Program-made: the position numbers and the translations under genes | In this document: positions 42,287 through 51,133 of the stretch, piece by piece | Position numbering within the stretch: position 1 is the stretch's first letter | Layout of the letters: the number at the start of each line of letters is the position of its first letter | The notes under the pieces: model-generated | The model's input: the letters and a program-made list of their open reading frames with translations, nothing else | The model's database searches: none | Told to the model about the DNA's origin: nothing | Assembly: GCA_035341665.1 (NCBI GenBank) | Contig: DAOQVR010000019.1 | Span: forward strand, 1-64,000 | Direction of reading: 5' to 3' | DNA from: DAOQVR01 sp035341665 | GTDB taxonomy: Bacteria; Chloroflexota; Anaerolineae; JAAYZQ01 | DNA length: 64,000 nt

Positions 42287-43747
42287 CTAGGGCCGGCGGC
42301 GACCCTCCCTGCGGGGGGAGCGACTGCGGCCTTGTGGATCGGGTGCCTTCTTCACCTCGAGAGGCTGAGGGGGCGGGGCATGCAGTGCCTGCTGGTAGTA
42401 GTCGTCCAGCAGCATGGCGAGCAGGGCCCTGCCCTCTTCTGTCTGCGCGAACTCGAGGACGAGTGGCTCGAAGCGCTCCATTCGCTCGACCTTGAGCCGG
42501 TCGCGCTGGCGCAGGCTGGCCTCCAGAAGGGCCGTCAGTCGCTCTCCGACAAGGGCAGCCACGTCAGAGTCGCTGGGCAGCGGCCACTGCTGCATCTCGA
42601 TGCCGTATCGCTTGGCGATCTGGCCCAGGGCGAGCTGCTCGACCGGGTCGACCAGTGAGATGGCGACCCCACCGGCGCCTGCGCGCCCCGTCCTGCCGGC
42701 GCGATGGATGTAGAGCTCTGGCTCATCGGGCGGCTCGTAGATGACGACGTGCGTCAGGTCAGGCAGATCGATGCCCCTCGAGGCTACGTCGGTGGCGACG
42801 AGGAATCGGAGCGTCCCCTCGCGCACGCGCGCCATGATCCTCTCCCGGGCGTCCTGCGAGAGGTCTGAGCTCAGCTCGTCGGCGTCGTAGCCGAACCGCT
42901 GCAGGACAGCCGCAACGTAGGCCACGCGCGTCCGGGTGTTGCAGAAGATGAGCGCCGAAGGGGGCATCTCTGTCTCGATGATGCGCACCAGGCTGCGGTC
43001 CTTGTCCATCCCCGGAACGACATAATACACGTGCTGGACATCGGTCACGTGTACGTGGTCGCGGCTGAGGCTCAAGAACTCGGGCTCGTGAAGGAATTCG
43101 CCGGCCAGTCGCTTGACGTGGGCGGGGAAGGTCGCCGAGAACATGCACACCTGGACACTGCGGGAGGGAAGGTAGCGCTGGATGGCGCGCATGTCCTGGT
43201 GAAAGCCCATCGACAACATGCGGTCTGCCTCGTCAAAGACGAGGAATCTCAGGTCGGACAGGGATAGGTTCCGCTTGAGCAGATGGTCGAGGATGCGTCC
43301 CGGGGTGCCCACTACCAAGTGGGCTCCGTCCCGGAAGGCCTGGAGCTGCGGGCCGTAGGCCACGCCGCCGTAGACGGCGGCCGTCCGCATCCCGCCCTCG
43401 CCGGCAAGGGTCCCTGCCTCGCCGGCCACTTGGCGGGCGAGCTCGCGCGTGGGCACCAGGACCAGTGCCTGGCAGGTGGGGTGACCCGGGTCGATGCGAT
43501 CCAGGATGGGCAGGAGATAGGCACCCGTCTTTCCGCTGCCGGTCCGCGACTGAACCATCAGGTCGCGTCCGGCGAGCAGGAAGGGGATCGAGCGGCTCTG
43601 TACCGGCATCAGCTCCGTCCAGCCGGCGCGCGCTACGGCCTCGCGAAGGGGCTGTGGCATGTCGCTCAGAGCCATCTCGGGCGGCGTGTTCGCCTGCTCG
43701 GCCCCGCCGGCACCCGGGGTCTGGAGTTCGGGAAGGGGTTCGTTCAT
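42287..43747 (-). CDS. DEAD-box RNA helicase
   Basis: A 486-aa helicase with all core motifs: Q-motif region (GWTELMPVQ), I SRTGSGKT, Ia PTRELA, II VFDEADRM, III SATFP, V ATDVASRGID and VI HRAGRTGRAG. It unwinds short RNA duplexes in ribosome assembly or mRNA decay. The last 30 residues are basic (RSRSPRREGRRRP), typical of RNA-binding tails. It has its own promoter with a consensus -35. Confidence 0.96.
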   Translation of the reverse strand: MNEPLPELQTPGAGGAEQANTPPEMALSDMPQPLREAVARAGWTELMPVQSRSIPFLLAGRDLMVQSRTGSGKTGAYLLPILDRIDPGHPTCQALVLVPTRELARQVAGEAGTLAGEGGMRTAAVYGGVAYGPQLQAFRDGAHLVVGTPGRILDHLLKRNLSLSDLRFLVFDEADRMLSMGFHQDMRAIQRYLPSRSVQVCMFSATFPAHVKRLAGEFLHEPEFLSLSRDHVHVTDVQHVYYVVPGMDKDRSLVRIIETEMPPSALIFCNTRTRVAYVAAVLQRFGYDADELSSDLSQDARERIMARVREGTLRFLVATDVASRGIDLPDLTHVVIYEPPDEPELYIHRAGRTGRAGAGGVAISLVDPVEQLALGQIAKRYGIEMQQWPLPSDSDVAALVGERLTALLEASLRQRDRLKVERMERFEPLVLEFAQTEEGRALLAMLLDDYYQQALHAPPPQPLEVKKAPDPQGRSRSPRREGRRRP

Positions 43748-43772
43748 GGCATTCCTCTCAATCTATCCCCTC

Positions 43773-43801
43773 ACACTAGCGGGCAGCGTACGGAATGTCA
43801 A
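43773..43801 (-). promoter_or_regulatory. promoter of the DEAD-box helicase
   Basis: Consensus TTGACA (43796-43801) and a weak TAGTGT (43773-43778), 17-bp spacer. Start near 43766, 19 nt before the ATG. Confidence 0.55.
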
Positions 43802-43826
43802 GCCGACCGGCACGGCAGGAGCCGGT

Positions 43827-43855
43827 TTGACCGCAGGCGCATCCTGCGCTATCCT
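43827..43855 (+). promoter_or_regulatory. promoter of the amidohydrolase
   Basis: TTGACC (43827-43832) and TATCCT (43850-43855), 17-bp spacer. The spacer holds the inverted repeat GCAGG-CGCAT-CCTGC (43833-43847), a possible operator. Divergent from the helicase promoter. Confidence 0.55.
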
Positions 43856-43915
43856 GAAGCGGCGCGCAGCCGTGCCAGGCAGCCGCACAGAACGGAGGGG
43901 GGAGCTGCATCGGAT

Positions 43916-45505
43916 ATGGCGGGGATTCTGCTCACCAACGCCCGGATTCACACTTTGGACGTCCGGCATCCGGCGGCCACGGCACTCGCCATCGAAGGTG
44001 GCCGTGTCGTCGCCGTGGACACTACGAGCCGCCTTCTGCCGGAGTTCGCCGATCGCTTCGAGGTCGAAGACATGCACGGGCAGGTGCTGCTGCCCGGACT
44101 GACCGATGCCCACCTGCACCTGCAGATGTTCGCGCTTGGCTTGGAGATGGTCGACTGCGAGACGGCCACGCGTGAGGAGTGCCTGCGGCGCATCGGAGAG
44201 CATGCTCGCCACACGCCTCCCGGGGAGTGGATTCTTGGGCGAAACTACAACCAGAATGCCTGGCCCGAGGGGCCCGGCACCGTAGTCGACCTGGACGCGG
44301 TCGCGCCGGAGAACCCGGTGTACATCAGCCACAAGTCGTACCACGCGGGATGGGCCAACCGCCTGGCGCTTGAGGCGGGGGACCTGGGCGCCGGCACCCT
44401 GGACCCGAAGGGCGGCCGTCTGGGGAGAAGCCCCGACGGACGTCTGGACGGCATCCTCTACGAGAGCGCTACGGAGCTGGTGGAGGAGAAGATTCCCCAT
44501 CCTTCGCTCGATCGGATCGCGCGGGCCCTGCGCCGCGCGCAGCAAGCGCTCTGGGAGGTGGGGCTGACCGGCGTACACGACTTTGACCGAGGGGAGTGCC
44601 TGTCCGCTCTGCAGGTCCTGCACGCGTCGGGCGAGCTGAAGCTGCGCGTGCTGAAGAGCATTCCTCTTGAGGACTTGCCCCTGGCGGGTCGCCTGGGGCT
44701 TCGGACCGGGTTCGGCGACGACATGCTCAGGATTGGCCCGGTCAAGGCTTTCATGGACGGCGCGCTGGGCCCTCAGACGGCTGCCATGCTGGAGCCCTTC
44801 GAGGGCTCGGAAGACCGTGGCATCTTGATGATGGACTCGGGGGAGTTGTTTGAGCATGCGCGCCTGGCGGCAGACAAGGGCCTGGGCATGGCGGTCCACG
44901 CCATCGGCGACCGTGCGAATCGCGAAGTACTGGACGCCTACGAACGGCTGCGCAGGTACGAGCGTGATCGGCTCGGCTCGCCGGACCTACGCCACCGCAT
45001 AGAGCACGTCCAGCTACTTCACCCAGAGGATGCCGGCCGGTTGGCCGAGCTGAACATCATCGCCTCCATGCAGCCACTCCACGCCACCTCGGACATGTAC
45101 ACGGCAGACCGCTACTGGGGACGACGCGCCGCGCTGTCGTATGCCCTGCACACGCAGCTGCAGGCAGGTGCGCGCGTTGCCTTCGGCTCGGACGCGCCGG
45201 TGGAAGTGCCCAATCCCTTCCTGGGGTTGCACGCCGCCGTCACCCGGCGCAGGGCCGACGGATCGCCGGGAGAGGACGGCTGGTATCCGATGCAGCGTCT
45301 GAGCGTGATGGAAGCGCTGCAGGGCTTCACGACAGGTGCGGCGTACGCGGCGGGGATGGAGGATCGCCTCGGCCGGCTGGCTACCGGCTGCCTGGCCGAC
45401 CTCATCGTGCTCGATACCGACCCCTTTGGCTGCGAGGCGCACGAGCTTCGGCAGATCCGCCCCTTGTGCGCGATGGTGGGCGGGGAGTGGGTTTTTAGGC
45501 GGTAA
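43916..45505 (+). CDS. metal-dependent amidohydrolase, YtcJ-like
   Basis: A 529-aa protein of the amidohydrolase superfamily. The N-terminal metal motif is GLTDAHLHLQMF (HxH), followed by FMDGALGPQTAAM, VHAIGDRAN and RIEHVQLLHPED (further ligands), and FGSDAPVE (the catalytic Asp). YtcJ-type enzymes hydrolyse amide or lactone bonds of N-substituted or ring compounds; the substrate is not predictable. The ATG at 43916 was chosen by homology; GGAGGGGGGAG lies about 11 nt upstream. Confidence 0.9.
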   Translation: MAGILLTNARIHTLDVRHPAATALAIEGGRVVAVDTTSRLLPEFADRFEVEDMHGQVLLPGLTDAHLHLQMFALGLEMVDCETATREECLRRIGEHARHTPPGEWILGRNYNQNAWPEGPGTVVDLDAVAPENPVYISHKSYHAGWANRLALEAGDLGAGTLDPKGGRLGRSPDGRLDGILYESATELVEEKIPHPSLDRIARALRRAQQALWEVGLTGVHDFDRGECLSALQVLHASGELKLRVLKSIPLEDLPLAGRLGLRTGFGDDMLRIGPVKAFMDGALGPQTAAMLEPFEGSEDRGILMMDSGELFEHARLAADKGLGMAVHAIGDRANREVLDAYERLRRYERDRLGSPDLRHRIEHVQLLHPEDAGRLAELNIIASMQPLHATSDMYTADRYWGRRAALSYALHTQLQAGARVAFGSDAPVEVPNPFLGLHAAVTRRRADGSPGEDGWYPMQRLSVMEALQGFTTGAAYAAGMEDRLGRLATGCLADLIVLDTDPFGCEAHELRQIRPLCAMVGGEWVFRR

Positions 45506-45596
45506 GCGGGAGTGTTTCGGAGGTTGCTGGACGGCGGCAGCCGAAGGGGTTGATGCTGCGGCCATCGCCGCGCTTGCCTTGCCCTTAGTCCCCCCC

Positions 45597-45625
45597 TTGT
45601 GCTTCACGCCATCTCGTGGTATACT
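45597..45625 (+). promoter_or_regulatory. promoter of the response regulator-kinase pair
   Basis: TTGTGC (45597-45602) and TATACT (45620-45625), 17-bp spacer. Start near 45632, 45 nt before the ATG. Confidence 0.55.
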
Positions 45626-45676
45626 ATGGATGTCGTAGATGGACTAGTGGGTATCAGCCGACCGAGGAGGGGGAGC

Positions 45677-46078
45677 ATGAGCACCAAGGGCGACATCCTG
45701 GTCATCGACGATGATCCCGACTTTTGCGATGTGGTCAGCACCACGCTCGCGGAGAACGGCTTTGCCGTGCGCTGCGCCCACAACGGTACAGACGGCTTGG
45801 CGATGATGCGCGAGAGAAAGCCTGACCTGGTGTTCTTGGATGTGATCATGGTGTCGCCGACGGAGGGCTGCTCGGTGAGCGACGACATCTTTGACGATCC
45901 AGAGCTGCGCCAAGTGCCCGTCGTCATGGTCACAAGCATCGTCGACACCGAGTACATCGGGTGGTTTCCCACCGACCGGCCGCTGCACGTCGATCTTTTC
46001 GTGGAGAAACCCGTTCCGATGCACAAGCTACTGGAGCTTGCCAACCGCTTCGCGCGGCAAGCCGAAGCCGCGCCCTAG
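45677..46078 (+). CDS. single-domain response regulator
   Basis: A 133-aa receiver domain without an output domain. The acidic pocket (VIDDDPDF), the phosphoacceptor Asp in DLVFLDVIM, and the Lys of FVEKPVP are all present. It probably relays phosphate or acts by protein contact, like CheY or Spo0F. A histidine kinase gene follows 9 nt later. Strong GAGGAGGGGGAGC ribosome-binding site. Confidence 0.9.
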   Translation: MSTKGDILVIDDDPDFCDVVSTTLAENGFAVRCAHNGTDGLAMMRERKPDLVFLDVIMVSPTEGCSVSDDIFDDPELRQVPVVMVTSIVDTEYIGWFPTDRPLHVDLFVEKPVPMHKLLELANRFARQAEAAP

Positions 46079-46087
46079 ACCGGCACG

Positions 46088-47467
46088 GTGGAAGCAAAGC
46101 CTCCCATCGAAGCACACCTCATCGGGCGAAACGGCTGGCTGATTCGGCTGCGCTGGTTGGCAGTCGGCTGTTCTGCACTGGCGATTGCGCTCGGCGGGCT
46201 CCTGTTCCCGGACTCGGTGGCCGTCGGCCCGCTGCTGGCGGTGGTGGCGGCCATCGCCCTCTACGACCTGCAGTTCAGCCTGTACCTCCGCGCCCTGCGC
46301 TTGGCGCCCCCAGGCGAGGCGCGGCTTCGGCAGGCAACCCACTTCGCGTACGCCCAGGTGGCGCTTGACCTCATTGCCTTGGCGGCGCTCCTGCACTTCT
46401 CTGGAGGCATCGAGAACCCGCTGGTGATCTGCTTTGTGCTTCATGTCATCACGGCAAGCGTCCTGCTGCAGCGGCGGGTGAGCTACCTGGTGGCAGCGCT
46501 GGCGTCGGTTCTGATCGCAAGTCTGGCAGGCCTGGAGTATTGGGGGGTTCTCCGCCACTTCCACCTGCCGCTATTCGGCGTGGAGCTGTACCGCCATCAG
46601 CTATACCTGGCGACGTCGACAGCGGCCTTGACCGGCACACTCTTCCTGGTTGCCTACCTTGCAACATCGATGACAACCCAGCTGCGGGAACAGGACCGGG
46701 AGCTGCAGGCATCCATCGAGATCAGCAGGGTCAGGGGCCGGGAACTGGAGGAAGTGAACGAGCAGCTGCGCCGGACCGACTCCGAGCGCACCCGCTTCAT
46801 GGTCCTGGTCACCCACGAGCTGCGGGCACCGGTCAGCTCGATTTACAGCTGCCTGGAGCTTGCCTTGTCTGGCGTGGCGTCCCCGGAGAAGGCACGAGAG
46901 GTGCTGGAGCGCGCGCAGAATCGCGCCAAGGAGCTTCTGTCCTTCATCAGCGACCTGCTGAGCCTGACGCGGATCCGTGAGCAGGCAGTTGTGAGGGATG
47001 TGCTGCCGGTAATCCAGCTGGCCGATGTGCTGCGCGATGTGGAAGATGTCATGAAGGTCGAGGCGGAGAGAGCAGACATCCTGTTCGGCGTTGAGATCGC
47101 GCCTGACCTGGCGCCTGTGCGTGCCCGAGCTGACCAGATGAGGCTGGTCTGGATGAACCTGGTGAGCAACGCCATCAAGTACACCCATCCGGGGGGTATT
47201 GTCCGAGTCGTCCTGGGACAGGATGGTGAGAATGTGGTAGCGAGCGTGCATGACACCGGAATTGGAATCGCTGCCGACGACATACCAAGAGTGTTCGACG
47301 AGTTCTACCGGGCTTCGAACGCCCGGCTGGTCAGCCCTCACGGCACGGGGGTGGGGCTTTCGATCGTCCGCAGGATCCTTGAGAACCTGGGAGGCAAGAT
47401 CTGGGTTGAATCGGAATCGGGGCTGGGTACCCGGTTCTGTTTCACGATCCCGCGGGCTTCCGGCTAG
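46088..47467 (+). CDS. membrane sensor histidine kinase
   Basis: A 459-aa kinase. Six hydrophobic segments (about residues 20-205) form a membrane sensor region of no named family. A short coiled linker (QLREQDRELQASIEIS) leads to the HisKA domain with the phospho-His in VTHELRAPVSS, then the ATPase motifs NLVSNAIKYT (N), DTGIGIAADD (G1), EFYRAS (F) and GTGVGLSIV (G2). It likely phosphorylates the response regulator just upstream. The start is a GTG with a weak ribosome-binding site. Its stop overlaps that of the convergent cNMP-binding gene. Confidence 0.9.
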   Translation: MEAKPPIEAHLIGRNGWLIRLRWLAVGCSALAIALGGLLFPDSVAVGPLLAVVAAIALYDLQFSLYLRALRLAPPGEARLRQATHFAYAQVALDLIALAALLHFSGGIENPLVICFVLHVITASVLLQRRVSYLVAALASVLIASLAGLEYWGVLRHFHLPLFGVELYRHQLYLATSTAALTGTLFLVAYLATSMTTQLREQDRELQASIEISRVRGRELEEVNEQLRRTDSERTRFMVLVTHELRAPVSSIYSCLELALSGVASPEKAREVLERAQNRAKELLSFISDLLSLTRIREQAVVRDVLPVIQLADVLRDVEDVMKVEAERADILFGVEIAPDLAPVRARADQMRLVWMNLVSNAIKYTHPGGIVRVVLGQDGENVVASVHDTGIGIAADDIPRVFDEFYRASNARLVSPHGTGVGLSIVRRILENLGGKIWVESESGLGTRFCFTIPRASG

Positions 47468-47934
47468 TCCTCTCCGGCCGGATGCCCTTCCATCAGCTCC
47501 CGTGTCCCGCGCAGCCGAGAGGCGACCACGGCCGCCAGCTGTTTCATGACGACAAAACCCACGTGCGGGTTGAGATCAAACAAGGTGCTCAGTTTGGCTG
47601 AGTCCAGAGCGATGAGCGCGACCGGCTCCAACGCCCTGACACTGGCCGTGAAGCGGCGCTGGGCGACCAGAGACGACCAGCCGAAGATCTTGCCCGGCTC
47701 TATTTCCTCGATAGTCACGCAGCAGTCTGGACTCGCCGACGATCGCAGGTGGATGCACACCTCGACCCGGCCGCTCTGCAGGACGAAGAGGCTCTCGGCG
47801 TGGCCGTGTTCTGCACAAATGACCGCGCCCGGCGCGTAGGCCTCCTCGCGGCCCACGGCGGCTACCTGCGCGAGCTCCTCGTCGCTCAAGCCCACGAAGA
47901 GATCACAACACCGCAGAGAGTCTGGGCCAACCAT
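47464..47934 (-). CDS. stand-alone cyclic-nucleotide-binding domain protein
   Basis: A 156-aa protein that is only a CRP-type beta-barrel plus helix (LFVGLSDEELAQVAAVG; then SLFVLQSGRVEV; EIEPGKIFGWSSLV). The helix-turn-helix of CRP/FNR proteins is absent, so it cannot bind DNA in the usual way. It is the last gene of the hdr-flx operon, 14 nt after flxA. It may gate the enzyme complex in response to a nucleotide or redox signal; that is inference. The ATG at 47934 has CGAGGTAG upstream. Confidence 0.82.
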   Translation of the reverse strand: MVGPDSLRCCDLFVGLSDEELAQVAAVGREEAYAPGAVICAEHGHAESLFVLQSGRVEVCIHLRSSASPDCCVTIEEIEPGKIFGWSSLVAQRRFTASVRALEPVALIALDSAKLSTLFDLNPHVGFVVMKQLAAVVASRLRGTRELMEGHPAGED

Positions 47935-47948
47935 GGCTACCTCGCGAC

Positions 47949-48776
47949 TCACACGAAGCTCTCGAGGAAGCGCGCGACCTGGGAGTAGGAAAAGACGGGG
48001 CCGTCCAGGCAGACGAACTTGTCGCCCAAGTTGCAGCGCCCGCACTTGCCAATGCCGCACTTCATCTTGGCTTCGAGCGTCATGATGATCTGCTCGGCGC
48101 AGAAGCCGAGCCTCTCCAGGGACTGGATGACGAACTTGATCATAATCGGTGGGCCGCAGATTACGGCTAGGGAGTTCCTGGGAGACGGAGCAACCTGCTC
48201 CAGCAGCTGGGTGATCAAGCCGACGTTGCCTTGCCAGGCGGCGTCACCTCGGTCTACGGTGAGGTGCAGATCGGTGTCGGGCGCCTCCCGCCAGCCGTCG
48301 TACTCATCGGTAAAGACGAGAAGCGACGGGCTGCGGGCAGCCCACAGGATCGCCAATCGGCCGTAGTCGGCGCGGTTGTCCAGGACCGTGTGGATCAGGG
48401 GCCGGAGAGGGGCGCCTCCGATCCCTCCTCCGAGGACGATGAGGTCCTTGCCCCGCATCTCGGCGAGTGGAAAGCAGTTGCCCAGGGGACCACGCACCCC
48501 GACCACGGCTCCCGGCTCCATCTGGTGGAGGGCTGCGGTAACGGTGCCCACCTGGCTGACGGCGAACTCGGGAAAGCGGGTGCGCGCCGGGATAGATGCG
48601 AGGCCAAAGGGCGCCTCGCCTACGCCAAATGCCGATAGGAAGGCAAACTGCCCGGGGGAGTAGTCCCAGCCCTCGCCCTCCAGCTCGACCTGGAAGAGCT
48701 TGATGCCTTCCGCCACCGCCCTGACGCCCGCCAGGGTGCCCAACCGAGGGCGCATGGCGTTGTCTGAGTAGGTCAT
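47949..48776 (-). CDS. flxA: FlxA-like NAD(P)H-oxidising FAD/[2Fe-2S] subunit
   Basis: A 275-aa ferredoxin-reductase-like protein of the sulfhydrogenase-gamma/FlxA/PyrK group. FAD-binding strand region YSPGQFAFLSAFG; NAD-binding GGGIGGAPLRPLI; and CGPPIMIKF. A C-terminal [2Fe-2S] motif reads CGIGKCGRC then CLDGPVF. In Flx-Hdr complexes this subunit takes electrons from NADH. It overlaps flxB by ATGA. Symbol given by analogy with FlxABCD of sulfate reducers. Confidence 0.88.
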   Translation of the reverse strand: MTYSDNAMRPRLGTLAGVRAVAEGIKLFQVELEGEGWDYSPGQFAFLSAFGVGEAPFGLASIPARTRFPEFAVSQVGTVTAALHQMEPGAVVGVRGPLGNCFPLAEMRGKDLIVLGGGIGGAPLRPLIHTVLDNRADYGRLAILWAARSPSLLVFTDEYDGWREAPDTDLHLTVDRGDAAWQGNVGLITQLLEQVAPSPRNSLAVICGPPIMIKFVIQSLERLGFCAEQIIMTLEAKMKCGIGKCGRCNLGDKFVCLDGPVFSYSQVARFLESFV

Positions 48777-49789
48777 TGTCCGGCCCTCATGCGCTGCTCC
48801 TTCAGGTCGTCCAGCATCTCGGCCACATCCACGTCGACCGGGCAGGCCGAGCTGCACCTGCCGCATCCGACACAGGCCACAACACCAAAGTCAAGAGGGG
48901 AGTAACAGAACTTGCAGTAGTAGCGGTTACGGAGGCGCTGGGCCTTGGTTGGGCGAGGGTTGTGGCCCCCGGCGATGCGGCGATAGCCCGCCGACATGCA
49001 GCTATCCCAGGACCGCAGCCTCTGCACGTGGACGGATCCTGGTCCGGCAGCAGGCGCGTCATCGCGGACGTCAAAGCACCTGCAGGTGGGGCAGACGTAG
49101 GTGCATGCGTGACAGCTGAGGCAGCGTTCTGCCAGGCGCTGCCAATAAGGGTCATCGAAGAGCGCGAGCCAGTCGTGCGGCGGCGTCACCTCCACCGGTG
49201 CATTGCCGGACCGGTCGGAGGGGGATGGGTGCCGGTCTGTCTCAGCGGCGGCCAAGCTCTCCAGCAGCTCGGCTCCTTTGGGCGTGACACCCTGAACCAG
49301 GTACTGCCCGGCGTCTTCGTAGAGCATCACATCCACTGCCGAGGCATCGTCGGGCGCGCCGCCCACGCTGGTGCAGAAGCAACCGGCCCACATGCGTGGG
49401 CAAGCAAGCCCTATCAGGGCTGTCTTGGCACGCCTCTCCGCATAGTAGGCGTCGGGGGGTGGGCGGCCCAAGAGCAGGGCATCGAGCACCAGGAGGGCAC
49501 GCGCGTCGCAGGGACGCATGCCGAAGACCACCTGCTCCCGGATCAGCGCCGGCTCGACCAGCTCCGCCCTGCTTCCCCGCCTCTCTATCTCCAGGATCAC
49601 CTCGGTGTCAGGCAGGAAGAATGTCTTGGGCGACGCGACCGTTCGCTCAAAGTCAAAGACGACCTGGCTGCTGGACGTCACCTGCCGGTACAGCAGGTCG
49701 CGCTCGACCTGCTGGGGAGCGATGACCGCGCGGGAGTCCGCCAGGGTATCAAGCCAGGCCGCCAATGCTGCGCGCGTGGTCGTTCTCAT
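48773..49789 (-). CDS. flxB: FlxB-like 4Fe-4S subunit
   Basis: A 338-aa protein related to the beta subunits of cytosolic sulfhydrogenases and to FlxB. The N-terminal half resembles the F420 hydrogenase/dehydrogenase beta fold (MRPCDARALLVLD), and the C-terminal half has two ferredoxin motifs, CLSCHACTYVCPTC and CVGCGRCSSAC, plus extra cysteines (YYCKFCYSP). It probably carries electrons from FlxA towards MvhD and HdrA. The ATG at 49789 overlaps the flxC stop by ATGA; longer readings are out of place. Confidence 0.87.
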   Translation of the reverse strand: MRTTTRAALAAWLDTLADSRAVIAPQQVERDLLYRQVTSSSQVVFDFERTVASPKTFFLPDTEVILEIERRGSRAELVEPALIREQVVFGMRPCDARALLVLDALLLGRPPPDAYYAERRAKTALIGLACPRMWAGCFCTSVGGAPDDASAVDVMLYEDAGQYLVQGVTPKGAELLESLAAAETDRHPSPSDRSGNAPVEVTPPHDWLALFDDPYWQRLAERCLSCHACTYVCPTCRCFDVRDDAPAAGPGSVHVQRLRSWDSCMSAGYRRIAGGHNPRPTKAQRLRNRYYCKFCYSPLDFGVVACVGCGRCSSACPVDVDVAEMLDDLKEQRMRAGQ

Positions 49790-50679
49790 ATCGGCCACTC
49801 CTCGTCCCGGCGGAAAGTGGCCAGGGGCGGCCGAGCTTGCTGGTCCGTTCCGGCGACGGTACCAAACAGCGCCTTGACTTCTCGCGCGATCATGCGATTG
49901 AGCAGGCTGAGCGGGAGATGCATCGGACAGGCCGACTCGCACGCATGGCACTCGGCGCATCGTCCCGCCAGGTGATAGGCCCTCATGACGTGAAAGAAGG
50001 CCTTCTGCGGCACTGTGTGAGCGATGGTCAGCCAAGCCGGATCCACCTGCTCGGCCAGGCACTCCGAGCAATAGCAGCCGGGGCATGCCTGCCGGCAGGC
50101 ATAGCAGCGGATGCAGCGGTCGAACTGTCCCGTCCAGAATGCGAGCCGCTCCGCAGCGGAGAGGGCCTCGAACTCGGTCACGTCCGCATAGGCGTCAACC
50201 ACGACCTCTGCCTTTGGGGGCTTGCCGACGAGTGCATCGTAGAAGAGCGGCACACGCTCCCGGCAGCGCCGGCACTGCGCTTGGATCTCTTGCCCGTCGC
50301 TCATTCCCGGGCACGCTACGCCGATGACAAAGACCCGGTCGCGGGCGACTTGCCCCTCATGGATCAGCACGTTGAGCGCCCGCACATCGCACGGCCTGGC
50401 CACGAGGCCGACGCGGTGGTGGGCTTTCTCCGCAGCGCCCAGAGCTGCCTCGGGGTGGAGGTAGACCACCAAGTTTTGGCTGCATGTCTGATCCCACACC
50501 AGGCGGTCGACATCGGCCGGATCATAGACAAAGGCCGGGCGCGTCCGGGCCAGGGCTGGGTGCCTGCCGGTGCCGGCCGGCTGCCTGCCTCTCTCAAAGC
50601 CGATGACGCAGCCAACCTCGCCGAGCTTCAGCAGCTCCTTGGCCCTGATCCGGATGGCCTGTTGGATTTCTTCGCTCAT
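49786..50679 (-). CDS. flxC: FlxC-like 4Fe-4S subunit
   Basis: A 297-aa protein of the same group as FlxB: GLVARPCDVRALNVL in the first half, then CIRCYACRQACPGCYCSEC and CAECHACESACP. It forms the second iron-sulfur linker of the Flx module. It starts 22 nt after mvhD. The ribosome-binding site is weak; the start ATG at 50679 fits family length. Confidence 0.86.
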   Translation of the reverse strand: MSEEIQQAIRIRAKELLKLGEVGCVIGFERGRQPAGTGRHPALARTRPAFVYDPADVDRLVWDQTCSQNLVVYLHPEAALGAAEKAHHRVGLVARPCDVRALNVLIHEGQVARDRVFVIGVACPGMSDGQEIQAQCRRCRERVPLFYDALVGKPPKAEVVVDAYADVTEFEALSAAERLAFWTGQFDRCIRCYACRQACPGCYCSECLAEQVDPAWLTIAHTVPQKAFFHVMRAYHLAGRCAECHACESACPMHLPLSLLNRMIAREVKALFGTVAGTDQQARPPLATFRRDEEWPI

Positions 50680-50701
50680 GTTCGAGCCCTGCCGGTCGGT
50701 G

Positions 50702-51118
50702 TCATGATTGGAGGCCAGTCCAGGGACCGAGCTGCTTCACCTGCTGGGTGAGCTCGGTCACCACCTGTGCAAAGCGGTTGCCCTCGGCGGCCGAGACCCA
50801 CTCAATCCGCAGCCTGCCTGCCTCGACCCCGACAAAAGTGAGGAGCCGGTGCATCAGTGCGAGGCGCCTGCGGGCGTGGTAGTTGCCGTCGCCGTAGTGG
50901 CAATCCCCCGGATGGCAGCCGGCCACCAGGACGCCATCCGCCCCACCTTGGAGAGCCTTGAGGACAAACAGAGGGTCCACTCTGCCCGAACAGGGAACGC
51001 GAATGATGCGGATGTTGGCCGGATAGGCGATGCGGGCCGTGCCGGTCATGTCTGCCCCGGCATAGCTGCACCAGTTGCACAGAAAGCCGATGATCTTGGG
51101 CTCAAACTCCTCGTCCAT
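50702..51118 (-). CDS. mvhD: MvhD/FlxD iron-sulfur subunit
   Basis: A 138-aa protein with the MvhD pattern: LCNWCSYAGAD near the start, VPCSGRVDP in the middle and GCHPGDCHY (four conserved cysteine regions for a [2Fe-2S] cluster). It hands electrons from the Flx module to HdrA. It begins 15 nt after hdrA. A second copy is encoded at 1-55, so each Hdr locus has its own MvhD. Confidence 0.93.
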   Translation of the reverse strand: MDEEFEPKIIGFLCNWCSYAGADMTGTARIAYPANIRIIRVPCSGRVDPLFVLKALQGGADGVLVAGCHPGDCHYGDGNYHARRRLALMHRLLTFVGVEAGRLRIEWVSAAEGNRFAQVVTELTQQVKQLGPWTGLQS

Positions 51119-51133
51119 GCCTCTCGTCCAATG

